From Emydura subglobosa (lineage: Eukaryota > Chordata > Testudines > Chelidae), in assembly GCA_007922225.1 (NCBI GenBank), contig ML679960.1, forward strand, positions 9,246,402 to 9,310,401: a DNA stretch of 64,000 nucleotides. The letters are read 5' to 3'. Positions 10,441-23,813 of the stretch are shown in pieces (the stretch's first letter is position 1; every line of letters starts with the position of its first letter). A program made the translations under genes and the position numbers. The notes under the pieces were generated by a model. The model was given only the letters and a program-made list of their open reading frames with translations, searched no databases and was not told where the DNA came from.

Positions 10441-13400
10441 GCCATATTTAAGTTGTCTCTTTTACTATTAACTGCATTAATCTGTGTCTGATCTTAACTA
10501 CATGCTGTGTGTCAGAACTGGCCACTCATCTCATCCCTCCTTATTCCTGCAGGTTTTGAAACACTACAAAACCTGAGAGCAAACATAATTAGTTACTGGG
10601 ATTTGCTAACATCTGTAACATGCTTTTTGCTCTTAACTACTGAGGGGAACATATTTAAAATTGCACTGAAGGATTTAGTGGCAGGATTAAACTGGCTGAA
10701 ATCTTATGTGATTAGTTTTCTTATCTGTTTTTTAAATGTTTCATCAAGTGCCCAGGTTGATTCAGGTATTAAATAAAAATAGTCCTCTGTTTCTCAGTAA
10801 CCGGAAACAAGAGCAATGGAAAGCAAAAAAAGAGAAATCTATAATTTCACGATTAGTCCCAGACTCAGAACAACAGAATAGCACTTTAACCACAAAAAAC
10901 AGTCAATAACTCATGCATTTGTCCAGATTCACTGGCTGCTTCGATGATCCAAAATTATTTGATCAAAGATCACCCAACAGTTCCCAGGTTATTCACCCTA
11001 AAAGCTTCTGTCTATAATTACTGGGAAGAGCTCAAACAATGTAAGATTTTTACCATATATGTGCATATGTAATATCTTCCACCCCATCCATTAAGCTGGC
11101 AAACTTCATGCAGTCACAGCTAGGGGCTTGCGGTCACTATTTAAGGCATCAGACTATTTTTTTGTGTGTGCTTTCTAATCCTTTCTTCATACCAGTCCAC
11201 TAGTGAATTAAAAGCAGTCAGTGACCTGTCTCCACAATATAAAGTCTGTAGTGCTGACAAGATCATTCATTTAACCAACTGGGTGAACAATACTATTCCA
11301 CCTTATTTGAGCAGCAAAGTTTATAACTGTGGAAGAGTTATTAAAATCCATTTGCAGCCATCCATATCAAATTACAGAGGAGTTTCCTTGTCAACAGCAC
11401 TTTGTAGAAAGAGGAAATAAACATGTATTAAATGGAAGTGTGTCATGGAAATAAACAAATGTTTTTTTCCTGAAAAAGAAAGATGATGAATCTTCTCTTT
11501 GTATCTTTGTTTGTGTTATTTCTTCCAAAAGTACATTTGAGCTGCATAAAGGCAGTATATAATTATTTCTGTTTATAAAACAAGTTTACAGGAAAGTATG
11601 TAGTGGTTTTATTTCGTGTGACTTATGAATATCAAGAAAACAGACTGATGGAAGTGATCAGGAGCAGTAGTTGATGCCATACAAGGACTTCTACATGCTT
11701 TTTCTACCAAAGCATCAGAGAGAGAAAGAAAGAAAGGAGAAAGTGATGTAGATTAAACACACACACACACACACCAAATGGTGCAGCTGAAGTTTTGGTG
11801 TTGTTTTTTTACCTTTTATATTTACTATTTTTTCCTGCCAGTGACCAGTCACAGAAAGATGAGAAAGGCAGACTTACAAGCATTAGATAAAACCAAGTAG
11901 CATCATGCCCATGCTGGCACCTGCATTTCTACAACATCAAGCAAGTCACAGTGTTGGTAGAACTGTAGCTGCTATGCATAGCATCTTTGGGGATCTGTAC
12001 ATGAAAGGAACACCTTGTAAAAAACAGCATGTTGTAATGTTAAATACCAATTTGAAAAAGTTGATGGTACCAATGAACACGAAGGGCCCACTGTTCCTTC
12101 TCCTCTCCTGATTTTTAAAGAGCAAGATCTACTCTAAAGTTAAGAACTAAGTAAATTGCAGTCCATGTAAAGACACTGCTTTAATTTCTGTAAACAAAAA
12201 GCCCCACATATCTTACTCTATTGCCGAGAAGCATAGCATATAAAGGAAAAAAGATAAGGAAGGTCCAAGCATGGACCCTACAATCTACCATTACCCTATC
12301 TTACTATATGCCTTCCTAAAACCTTACTCAGGTCTGCTTCTTAGTCACTCTTGTCACCATTCCTTGATTGCACCTCTGGAAGCCCCTCCGCTGGGACTCA
12401 TCTGATATTTATTCTGGATCTCTTATTCTATAATGCAAGCATCACTCAAATACTTTGAACTGCATGGCAGTGACAGTCAGAAGAGTGGCTGCTCAAATGC
12501 CTGTGCCTTGAAGTAACAACAAGGACAGTCAGATGTTGGACTTCCTCCCACAAAGAGTAATGGTGGAGCAGAAAGATGCAAGCCAATCATCTCTGATTCA
12601 AGTGTAGCATTCTTTAGGAAGCAGGAGTCTCATGTTTCAGTACAGTTTTCATTTAACAATTACATCACCACCACAACAGATGAAAGTGGAATCAGTGTCT
12701 TGCTCAGAAAAATCCCCAAGCTTTGTCTCCATCTCTCTTTCTAGACTATTTTGTTTTAGCTATTTGTAATAAAGATGGCAACACTTGTACAGAAGATGGC
12801 AATAAAGGTTCAGGTGGACAACTAAGACCCCTCCTCCTGCACAACTAATCGCAGCTCTGTGGTATTCTGCTACTTGGGGCAAGATAGTAGGAGGACCTTC
12901 AGGCCACTTCCCATGAAGAAAAGAAATATAAATCTGGACTTTAATTCCAGGGGATTAGGAGGTTTAAGACTGTGTGGAGAGATGACATCAGCTGAGGGAG
13001 GGCTTCAAAAATGGATAATTTTGATACACATCTGAGTCTTTTGTCTTTTGAGTGTTGGCCTTCACCAGTTACAACTCCAATTAGCTAGGTTTGCATTGTG
13101 GCTATCCTAATAATAGAAAGATAATTTCCTTATTTTATGGAGGGAGGGGAATGCCTTGGAAGACTTAATGTATTAACATTTTTTAGGCAATCTGAAGTCC
13201 TGGGGTGGAAGGGTATGTAGAATACTCTTCTGTACTAAGTACATATCTTGGTCTTTTCATGTAACTGGCCTAAATATATTTTTCAAGATGACCTATTTGT
13301 AAATTGACCATATGTCTTGGTTTTTCATATGAAGTCCTACTGTCCCAAGACTTCCTTTATAGACAACTGAAAGATGTCAGTTCTTAATTTTATCCATCTA

Positions 13401-14900
13401 AACATTTATTTTTTTAAATGATAAATTGTTTTTTCCAGGATGGATGACAGGGGTTACTTCTTATCCCCCTTAACTGATACTGTTAAGGAGTTCTTTTCTT
13501 TTTCCTCTTGCTCTACTGACTGCACATTGCTATTCCAACTACATTTTTCTCTGTATTTAGCAGGAACCAACTACCCAGTGGAAAAGTTGTAGAACAGTGT
13601 TTGGAAGGAAAAGCCAAATGAGTGGAGACATTACCAAATGGTATGTTCAGCTTCATGATAAACTCACACAGAGCACTAGACTATTAGAAAACTCCCTCCC
13701 TTCTGAGAAATATCCATGAGGCTGTTGAGCCAGAAGTTGTCAATAGCAGTACCAACGCACACAGAGTACAGATATGTTTAACCAGAGTATTTCACAACCG
13801 TCAAAAAAATGTTGCCACAGAATCATCCTTTACTTTCGTTTTGAAAAATATGCCACCTCGCCTATTTGTGACTGAGCACAGCCTGGAGAAGGGAAGCAAG
13901 TGCACTTGCCTGCCAGGGAGCCTGATTTCCAGCAGCCAGCCCCTGTCCTCCTACATATTGGGTTTCACACCCATCAGTGCCAATGGCAGGTCCCTGAGAC
14001 AGGCCTAAATGTCCCTGCTTTCCTGCAAGGGCCGTCCAGCCAGCAGCTGCCCAGCTAGGAAGAGGGAGCTGCTGGCATAACCTCTTTTTCCAGCTTTGCT
14101 GCCCCTCTGATGTCATTCTTACCCAGAGAACCAGCTTAATACCAAAATTCCAGTTTTTTTTTTTATTTACTCCAATGAAGCTGCTCAGAAAGCCAACAAC
14201 CTTCTCCGTCCTCCTCCACCACATACTCCTCCAGCTTCCCTGTGCCCTTGAGGGAGTCAGGTAGCTCTGTCAAACCCTCTCACAGCAGGCTCTCTTTGTG
14301 GACTACAATAGCCCCTGCTCCAACTCAGACCCCATCAACCACCTCAGGATTCCAAATTCCACCACCCACTGACTTTACCACCACTTGCTTCACTCAGAAG
14401 ATTTTTCTTAATACTGTTGCTGTTCCTTGAATCATGACACCCTGAATCATCCTCTAGTCTTTATTTTTCTTTTCTCTTTGCCTCTTCCTAGCCTGTTCCT
14501 CTTCATCTCCCAGACTCTCCTTGCAATCCTTGCACCCTACCTACACTATTGTGCCCTGACATCCTCCTCCCTTCATCCAATCTCACCCACTCCTTCACCC
14601 TCATCATCTCAAAAAACTCCAAACCCTGTAGAGAGACTAGGTGCGTGAGATATCTTTTATTGGATCAATGTCTGTTAGAGAGAAAGTAAGCAGCCTGTAA
14701 ACAGTTAGGAATTGCATTAAGAAAAATTTCAAAATCCACTATTCCTTATGGAACCCACTATACCATCAAGATATGTGGTTAACATAGCAGAGTAGCCATA
14801 CGTATTAGCATAAACTTTTCCTCTCCTCTTTACTCTCCCCTTATTGTTTGTCAAAGTCACTTGTATGTCATGTTTGAAGTTAGATTGTATCTTTTCAGGG
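10441..14900. other. Intergenic or intronic DNA, no gene seen
   Basis: Long stretch with no supported gene. The open frames (up to 120 codons, at 13,862-14,224 minus) lack motifs. The region 14,240-14,640 is C/T-rich on the plus strand, which inflates chance open frames. The only simple repeat of note is (AC)n at 11,757-11,774. Confidence 0.55.
11757..11774 (+). repeat. (AC)9 microsatellite
   Basis: Nine AC units in a row. Confidence 0.9.
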
Positions 14901-14904
14901 CAAA

Positions 14905-15003
14905 GAATGTGCTCTTCCATGTGTTCACACAACATCTAGAACAATGGGGCCTGATCCTTGATTGGGATTCAAGGCAACACCATAACACAAATAATAGTAA
15001 CAA
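14905..15003 (+). repeat. Amniote SINE 3' module
   Basis: The order 'acatctagaacaatggggcc', 'tgatccttgattgggat', then 'aacacaaataatagtaa' matches the 3' module seen at the end of the MIR-like element at 42.9 kb and at several other places here. The tRNA-like head is missing. Confidence 0.65.
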
Positions 15004-16852
15004 TTATGTCTTGAAGGAGCATAAGTGCTTGTAGACTAATTCCCTCTTCTCCCTCCTACCATAACTATTTTGCAGTTCTTCCCTATATCTCTATTGCTAA
15101 CAATAAAAAATCAACTACGTATCAGCAACGTATGCACTGCTACTTTTAAAAGTACGAGCCCACATCACAAATTTCAGATCTGCCTTCAGATTTCTTACAC
15201 AACCATCTATGTAACACTCTAAATTTGGGAGTGTTCAGGTAGGTTTTTCATTCAGGCTAATCTCTAAACTTAATATGGAAGCTATATGAGTAAAGTTGGA
15301 TTAGAAAGGCTGAATGGAAATAAGGAGACTTATGTGAATAAAGAGCACCAGACTAAAAATCAGAAACAGACAGTAAAATTTCTGCAAGTACCTACTAGGA
15401 GAATCTATCTGGTCATATTGTTGTTTCTCTTCTCTTATTTCATTCTTTGCACTGCCCCACTCTCTCTGGCCAAAGGAAAAATTTTAAAACTGTGTGTGTA
15501 TTTGTCAGTGTCTTGTAAAATAGTAAAAAGAAAAGGAATGGACTAATTGCCTTCTTTAATCCCAACAGTGCTCGGCTTTCATGATTTAAAGCTTAGACTT
15601 CAAGCCTGATGCAATTTTTATTATTATTTTTTTTAAACAACTAGGATGATCACCATCGAAGTGCTCACTAGGCAAGTTTCCCCAGAGCCTTCTATGTTAA
15701 TTCAATAAATAATCAACTGGTAGCTCCACCTAGTGTCTTTTTAATTCACCAGTGAAACAAAAAGCTAAAACCATTTACTATTGACAAAACATAAGCAAAC
15801 CATAAAAACACTGTTTTCAGTTGGATAGTGGCCTCAGATGGCATCCTATTAGATCTTCTTCAAAGGCAAAACCATATTCTAAGCTACTATCATGTGATCA
15901 TAGCCAGCCAGCATTCCTCCAACAAGGAGCAAGGGATGGCTTCAGCACTGTAAGTGTAAAACAGTTTTACTGTTCCCTGAAAAGGTGAATTGTACTCTAA
16001 ATTGTTTATATGGGAGACACATACTACTATTTTTGTAATTAACTACATAGAAAATTACCCTTAAGCCTGACAGAGGTTTTCTGGAACAGCATGCCAGTGA
16101 ACTTTCAGAACCACAGAACAATTGTGACCATATAAACAAGAGTAATTTTGGCCACATATTAGAAGTACTTCTTTTCTCCCAATGGTTAATTCAAAATGTC
16201 TCACAGAAGCAATCCAAGGAGAGAAATGATCAACTATCCAAGAGTCTATTAGTTTTACTAATCTTGATCTCAAACATTTTAAAGGCTGGTTCACTTATGC
16301 ATCTAGTGATTATCTTGCCCCTTCCACCAACAGAAGTTGGTCCAGTAAAAGATATTACCTCCCATACCTTGTCTCTCTCATATATTTGGAAACATTTAAC
16401 AGTTATAACTTCACTTGGGTTATAACAGTTTTAAACTATGAAAACTATTCAAAATAAAGTTAGAATACCCTAATAGACAGCATGCAAAGGATATACTTTA
16501 TATGCAGTACTTTCAAAGAGAATGCCATATCTAGGGAGGAGATTTAAAAGAGCATATTGTATCCTAAGTCGAGCAAATTAATTTAGCATAATCTTATTTT
16601 ATGGGTTAATATGTTTGCTACTGTTCCCCGGGAGAAAAAAAAAATCCTATTTCTTGCTTACAGTCACAAACCACCACAATTACTTATTCCCTGAACAAAT
16701 AATATTTCATATTTCAATATAGTTGACACCTGTTTTAAACAAATCACCTGTTCTAAACTGCTTAGGGGTGGAGGGAGTGTTTCACCCTAGTGGTGATAAA
16801 ATATATTTCAATATCTACAGTATATATTTAACTGCTTGCCCTGAGAGAGAAA

Positions 16853-16877
16853 GGGGGGGGGGGGGGGGGGGGGGGGG
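16853..16877 (+). repeat. Poly(G) homopolymer, 25 G
   Basis: Uninterrupted run of 25 G, able in principle to form G-quadruplexes. Homopolymers this long are often miscounted in assemblies. Confidence 0.9.
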
Positions 16878-17579
16878 TGTAAAGGTGTTTACAAGGAAAT
16901 GTTATACATTAAAAAAAAGCTTTAAATGACTTTAAACTTTCTTGTTAGCTGAAACTTATGCTCATCTATTTTAAATATTTATAACTGCAATCCAATGACT
17001 GTATAAAAAACATGCTGCCACATAGAAAATGAATTTAATAAAATGCATAAGAGAATACTCTGATGTTTCAAAAATAAAAGAATACTGTAATTTTCAATAA
17101 TTTAGCATTTGCTGTCATTCCTCATTAAAAGCTTTCAAAATCCTGTCTGAAACAAGCTGATACAGAGAAATTAAGAGCAGTAATCAAGCGAGAAATGATA
17201 GACCAGCTGGGTAGATATCAAGTTGGCAAAACGTGAATACAGTTCAGTAGCTGAAACAGATGCTGGAGTTGTTGAAAAACCCTGCAGGAGATATTGATGT
17301 ATTTTCTTCATATAATACTCAACTACTCCATGAATGTCAAGGGCTAAAAACTGATGAGGAAAAAAAACCCTGTCAAAAAACCCGCTAAATATAAAACAAA
17401 AATCTGCAGTAATATTTTTCATTATACCAAAATATTCAACATATGCATCTTCATTTCTTCAGTATTCCTGAATATGCCAATATATCAATTAGACCTTGCT
17501 ACTAAATCATATGGAGCCTTTGTCACTGTTAGGTTTAGTGAGTGTTTGTTTCTATCTACCTGAAGCTGCACAGACTCTT

Positions 17580-18260
17580 AAGAAATACTTATTCTGTAAC
17601 CTAACCCAATGCTCTCTTTCAGGGAAGTGGCTCCCCGAGGTTGAAGGAAAGCACAAAAAACCCCACAAGCATAAAGGCAATTCAAAGATCCATTTTGCAA
17701 AAGGAATGTTGTTTTCAGAGTTTCAAGACCTCAGCAACAAATCCTCTGCCATCAGCTGCAGATCGTCCTAACATATGCTTTGTCACGGTCAGTTTCTAAT
17801 TACATTCATAACGATGCAATGGCTTTGATAATCCTACCTTCCATGCCAGCTGCTTTTCTTGTCACTCCATCATGCCAATAAGTTGGCTGCGGTAACAAAT
17901 CAAGATAGTGCAAAACAGCATCTTTTCCCTGCATCTGTCATCTTCCTGAAAGCATTCTCTTACTGCCGACTGCTGGGAACCAGAAAGTCTATTTGAATTC
18001 CAACAGCTCCCCTTTCGCATGATTCAAGTTAGGTTAGGTGGGCATGCCTAACATGATTCTTTCCGTCATTTATTATGCAGCTGCTACACCGTCGGTGTGG
18101 TAACCACGCTGACTTTCTCTGACACGTCAGCCTCTCAGATCTATACCTCACTGCAAACACACGAGCCATAGCAGCGTCCTGCATTTAATGAGCTTTCCCC
18201 CTGTCTAAAAAGCAGTGTATCTGCAAATTGGTTTCCAATCCTACTGTTCACATTGTCCTC
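17580..18260. promoter_or_regulatory. Candidate conserved noncoding element
   Basis: This block has no repeat signature, balanced base composition and many transcription-factor-like words, including 'cagctgct', 'gacacgtcagc', 'ctaattac' and a self-complementary 'ccgtcggtgtggtaaccacg'. A 'ctctctttcag' acceptor-like string at 17,612-17,622 precedes a short open stretch with no known domain, so an exon is possible but unsupported. The call rests on texture only. Confidence 0.25.
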
Positions 18261-20866
18261 TAATGCCAATGCAAAGGGTTTTTTTTTTTGTTTTTTTTTT
18301 TTAATTTTTATCCATTAGTTACTTCCTTTCGAAAAGCACCGTTCCTCCTGCATAATCTCAAATTATCCATCCTTCAGTTAAATGTTTGCTGATTTGTCTC
18401 AAACTATGCAGCACCTTTACAATGAAACTCTCTGCTCTAAAGATACTTCTGAAATACTAGCACTGTTTATTCAGGTTCTCTACTCTGCTTCATTACAGGC
18501 ATGGCTTTTACAGCATGTATCTCAGCAAATTATATTCATATCTCTTCATTCTAATGAATGGCTGCTTAATGAGGGTATGGTGGATTTGTAAGCAAATTCG
18601 TCTAAATCAACCTGTAGTTGACTTTTGTGTTTCCTTTTTATGTTTTATGAATTTTAGCAGGAGGCAATTCTCATGATTCTGTGTTACTATCATTTTACTA
18701 TCCTTAAAGTGATACTGCAGTTAAAAATAACAGAACACAAGGTGATCTGTCTTTCACCAGTCTGTAGAGGACACTCCACAATGATTAGAGTTCACCTATC
18801 TGATTGTGAGGGTGTTGTGAATAAAAGGAAATGGGATTTGTTTTGTTGTCTTTTAGTTTGCATTTTCTAGGAGGGGGGAAAAAAGAACCTGCATGCATCA
18901 TTGATTTTAAAAAGAATTTTAATTGTCATTGACATATACACATCAATCATCAACCAAAATTCATTAACTGGGCCTCATCCCACCAATTGTGTGTGTCCTC
19001 TCTCTGGAATTCAGAACCCAAGCATTTTATCTTTAATGCAGCTGCTTGTCAGTAAACTGAATAAAATGCCAAACCTGTACTGAAAGTTTGAACCAGAAAA
19101 AAAGTGACATTTTAAAAGAACACAAACACAACTGGTCAAAGCTATTAGTCAAGTAAGTGAAGCAGAAGGGGATGCGAGGAGAGCCATCCTTAGGGTGAGA
19201 TTTTGCTTGTCCCTTTTACACGTGGTAGGGTAAGGTAGATGGGGGGAGAGTAGGGGGTGAGTAGGGAGGAGTCTATGAAGCCTTCCCCCCCATGTAGCCA
19301 ACATGTAAGCAATATTACAAACTCACAATTTTATTGCAAGACTCATGGTGTTTGGTGGTTTAATAAAAAATCCAATTGCTGGAGTCAAATACATGAGAAT
19401 CTCAGCTTCCATTTTTTAAAAGTATGTTATTTCTCTGCAGTCACGAGGGGTAAAGCCTGAAAATGTGTCTCTAAAGGCTGAGATACCAGAAGGCAAATAA
19501 AAAGAATCCCCAATTTTTAAAATCTCATTATTTTTATGCCACTCTTGTGATTGTTTTTAGGTCTTTACCAGGATATTTGAATGTTTGGCGTTGGCAGTAT
19601 TCTGTTGGGGTCAGGTGATACCGCATGGACTTGCTCCCTCCCAAAGGGAGTGAGGAGATAATAGTAGGTAATTTTCTATTATATACGTACATTGTGTCGT
19701 CACCCACACCCCCATGCACTGGCCAGATCGGTGACCAGCCACACAGCAGGGAGTATGGCACAAAGCCTCAATATGCTAATGAGCTCCAAGAGGTATTCTG
19801 TCTCCTGGAGGAAAGATGCCTCCCAGTGTTCCTCCTGGGTGCTGAGAGACGCTAGGGTCTATGGTTAAGTGGCACAATCTACCACTGAATGAGCTAACGT
19901 AACATGATGTAGTTTATCTCAGGTACAATATTTCTGGCACACTAGGAATAAAATGTCCTTTTAGAGATTTCATGTAAATAAGGCAGAATTGCTACATCTG
20001 CTTCTCTGTCTGTAGTAGCACATATCAACAAGCTAATTTTGCATTCAAGGCAACAGTCAGTCCTATCATATAGTTGCAAAGTGCATAGCTATAAAGTGCC
20101 TATCTGAAAATATTGTCAGCTCCTTTTTGTTCTCTGTTCATTTCTGAAGTGAAACAAACCAGACAATAAACAAAGACTGACTTTGAAGTCCCTATAAATT
20201 TAAAATACCTAAAAGGATATGCTTAATATTTCATACATCTATCTGCATCACAATTTTCAAACTGTGAAGACAGGAACAAGGAATTTATGTTATTTCACAA
20301 AAGAATAGTTTGAGCCCACAGATCATAGCAAACTCTTTAAATTCCAAGCTATGTGATAGCTATTTTCATTGATAAAATACCCAGCAATGTAGGCTGATTT
20401 ATATCTGAGTGATTTTTAAACAATGTAAGATTACAGATGCAGATATTATTAAAGGGATTCGATATATAAATAGTTAAGATGGTGCTGGCATATGAATGGA
20501 GACACCGTGGCATGGCAACATCATTAATAGCAATCTGTATATTTGCCAGAACCCTTTTTCCTTGTGGGAAACACCATTTTAAGTGTTATATGCTAAGGAG
20601 TCTCAAGGAAAAAAAAATATCATTAAAACTATCTAGGAAGAATTGTAAAAAAATCTCTTGGAAAAGGCACTCTACCACCATAGTTTTGAGCATCTTGCTG
20701 ACACAATAGCTATGATAAAAATAGCCCTGAAAATCTGAGAATTTAATAGGTGAAACCAGTATTAGTTTTTTGTCATGCATACTAACAAACAAAATTAATA
20801 GCTTTTTTCTGGCCTAACCCTGAATTCTGTCTATTATAGTCTACGTTTTTCTTAGATGCTACCATA

Positions 20867-20970
20867 CATAGGGCCTGATCATGTAACTGATTTCAGTACC
20901 TATGCAGATGGCATACAGATATAGAAACCTGCCCACATGGGGATCCAATTGCCTTAGTGGGAAAACACGT
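20867..20970. repeat. Possible decayed palindromic repeat
   Basis: The left side has 'agggcctgatcatgtaactg' and the right side 'catggggatccaattgcc', weakly inverted to each other, resembling the better-preserved repeat at 34,418-34,524. Confidence 0.3.
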
Positions 20971-22439
20971 GTTGTGTGTCAAGCTCTGATCCCTATCCAA
21001 TGTGCTGCTTACAAAACAGAATTAGAGGAACTTTTTTTAAAAGGGTAAAATAACTTGGTTATTGCTGCCCCTAAATTAACCCTTTTAGTTGTTATATTTA
21101 ACAGCGCTAAACAGGTCTGTCTTGCTCCCTCTCTAACACAGAGAAGCATCCTGTGAATCTGCATTCATCATGATTACCCCCCACAGTGCACAGCTAGATA
21201 TTTTCATTTAAAATAGAGCAGACTCCACAGTAAGAAAAAAATGTAAATAAATGACAGAACCAGGGAAGTAGTGACCTAAAGGAATTTATGACAGAAAGGC
21301 CCATTGGTGCCAGTTGGGAAAGGGTGCACCGTCCTTTACAAGCAGCTCCTGGCTCAGATCTGACAAACTCACTACCTAAGCAGGAGTCAAAGCTGAATTT
21401 ATTTTGTTTCAGTTTAGGTTCGGGTTCAATTCTGAACAACAAAAAACAACAACGGTTCGGATACTGGTTTGAACCGGCTCCAATCAAATTTCAATCTTAG
21501 TGAAAGTAAACTTAAAAGAGAAAGCCGACAGTCAACATTGAAACTATTTTGATTTTTGACCATTTATTTAGTTTTTATCTTTAACTTTACATTAGTTTTC
21601 CTAGTGTTTTTGGTTGTTAAATACAATTTTTTTAAATGAACAATTTTGTTGATTGAACTAAATTACTATTTTCTACTATTTGCTCAGTCACATTGCACCA
21701 TTGAGATGGAAGGATATGTTTGAGTTTGGATCATGGATAGGCCAACTGGAGGGAGAAACTGCCTCAGGGAGTCAGGAGAGGTGGGAGGCCTGTATGAGGG
21801 GGAGAAGGGTTGGGGAGCCATTATTTTTTTTCTTGGTGTCCAAGATTTATTGTTAATTTTAGGACCAGGGAGCATTCTTCGTCTCCCCCCCAGGGAACTC
21901 TCAGACATGTTCTGTTTCTGGGCCCCCTACAACCCCTGCTCTTATGGGCTGTCCTCCTTCTATTCTCATTCTCTTCTACTGGGGCAGGGTACATACCAAT
22001 GACGGTAGCACTTGAGGTTCTACTGAAAGCTTGTAACTTAGCAATACTCAGCCATGGTGTGGTGTGTGTACAGGTCATATTGAAGGAATAATGTAACTAT
22101 ATTGAAAATTATATCCTTATGGTCTTGGACTGAAAGTAAGTCACCAGGGAATAATTTGTTTCAGCGATGGTCCATTCAACCAGGAAAGGAGCTGTTACCC
22201 TTTCCCGACTAGCCAATTATGTAATGTATTGCTCAACTTTCTACCCTTGCACCAGCCCAGAAAAGTCAATGGAAAACCATCAAAGACAAACCATAAATGT
22301 CAAAACCACTTTGAGGTAAAAAGGAACGTTGTAACAGATAGGAAATCATTCTGTCTATGAATAAAGACAAGAGGTTGATTCAGCATATTACAAGGTAGAG
22401 AAAGATACTCTGGATCTATTCACAAAGTAGACACCTTGT

Positions 22440-22900
22440 TGAGCAGGAGTCTTTCATAAATGATTGGATCCTGGTTCCTGGGAAGCCAGCCAGCTCTGCA
22501 ACAGACTGAACTTTCGTGGGAAAACCTACTTTTTTTGGCTAGGAAAGGTAATTATTGATAAGTTTGAGACCTAAGTTTGTGTTTTATGATTTTATTTGTA
22601 TTGTAACCATCTGTTTTTGTCACTCTGTTGTTTCTAGTGGAACTTTTATGCTTTCTTAAATAACCCTCCTTTTGTTTTATTACAAATACTGCATGCTATA
22701 CAGGAGCGGTGATTTAAGTTAAAACTGGGGCTACTCTTTGATAGCCGAGTATCTGGGATTTCTGTGAGTAGCTTGTATCAGGGGATGGGTATCACAAGGA
22801 AATGCTTTAAGGGGACTGAGGTGCACCTCTTGTTAACCTGCAAGGCAAAGTCAGGGCTGGCATAGGACAGAGGAGAGTGCTTGAGTGGCTGAAAGTCTTC
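22440..22900 (+). repeat. Interspersed repeat B, related to repeat A
   Basis: T-rich sequence with a run-on of A/T-rich words near 22,660, followed at 22,808-22,868 by a block that aligns with 5763-5820 ('gcaaggcaaagt' core, with flanking 'gaggt.cac.tcttgtta'). The shared order suggests two copies of one old retroelement family. It abuts the solo LTR at 22,963. Confidence 0.45.
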
Positions 22901-22962
22901 TGACACCCAGTTACCACTGGCAAGACAACCTCTCACTAGGGATAGGGAGGAGTCCTGGGTAC

Positions 22963-23809
22963 TGTGACAGGGTCAGACCAGTTGTCTACCAGAGAGTGCT
23001 AGAAGACCAATATATCAGCCACAGGCTCATCAAATCCCTTTTCCCCTGGTAGCTGAGCAGGGGTTACTCCAGGTTAATTAACAGACCTGGAGCCAATCAA
23101 AGCCCCATTTGGGACTTGTTAAAGACCTCCCCTCCAGAGAAAAGATGCGGCCGGAGTAGTGTGGGTGTGGAGAGCTACCAGAGAGCGTGAGCAAGCAAGA
23201 CAATGTCAAGAGCCAGGAGGGTTTAGGAGAAGGAGCAGAACATTGTCAGAAGAGAGCCCTGCCCGAAGAGGGCAAAGGACCTTTCCCAGACCTGGAGGAC
23301 TGAGGGAAAAGACCCTTCCAGAAGGGAAAGATTGAATTGAACATTTGGTTTGGGTACTACCACGCCCAGTGGGGCAGTCAGCGGTCAAAAGCCTTCCCTG
23401 GCAAGGAGGCCAGGAGGGACCCCTGTTGTCTGAGAGGGGTACAGACATTAATTCAAAGGGCATAGGGAAGTAACCCAGGGAAGCTAGCAGCTTTCCTGAA
23501 GCCACAGCACGAGGCTGCTACTTGTACAGTCCATGGGTTGGGGCCCAGAGTTGAGGGTGGGACCAGGCCCCCCTCACCCCCTATTGGCCATTCAATGGAG
23601 GAGCAAGAGTCCCAGCAAAGAGGCAAGGGCCTGTGAGAACCAGAGACAGAACCGGGAGCCAGCAGGGAACAGCAACTTTAGAGAGGCTGTATTACCCTTC
23701 CCCACCACTAGAGGATGGAAGAACACCCTCTAAAGGGTGAAGCAGTTCCCTGACCTATGGCTAGAAGGAAGCGCTGGACCCATTGCGGTAGAGGAAGAGC
23801 TTTGTCACA
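22963..23809 (+). mobile_element. Solo LTR (TG...CA) with 4-bp target duplication
   Basis: The element starts TGTGACAGGGTC and ends GCTTTGTCACA, so its tips are inverted (TGTGAC/GTCACA) and follow the retroelement TG...CA rule. It is flanked by GTAC on both sides (22,959-22,962 and 23,810-23,813), a clean 4-bp target duplication. At 847 bp with no coding frame, it fits a solo LTR left by LTR-LTR recombination. The reverse complement of the element at 29,088-29,737 shares its start and several internal blocks, so both belong to one family. 4-bp duplications fit Gypsy/ERV-type integrases; which one is not resolved. Confidence 0.8.
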
Positions 23810-23813
23810 GTAC

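Larger units (their letters stand above)
15004..22160. other. Mostly unique intergenic or intronic DNA, no gene seen
   Basis: No supported gene. There is a poly(G) tract at 16,853-16,877, a candidate conserved block at 17,580-18,260, and a repeat-like segment near 19,530-19,605 ending in 'gtttggcgttggcagtattc'. A self-complementary-looking 'ggttcgg'/'gaaccgg' patch lies near 21,415-21,480. Open frames of 60-97 codons carry no recognisable domain. Confidence 0.5.

Noticed and set aside
13862..14224. 120-codon minus-strand frame
   Set aside because: No recognisable domain, no splice or promoter context, and composition like its surroundings.
17612..17771. Possible exon after an acceptor-like ctctctttcag
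   Set aside because: The Lys/His-rich frame matches no family I know, no donor or neighbouring exon was found, and pyrimidine-AG strings are common by chance.
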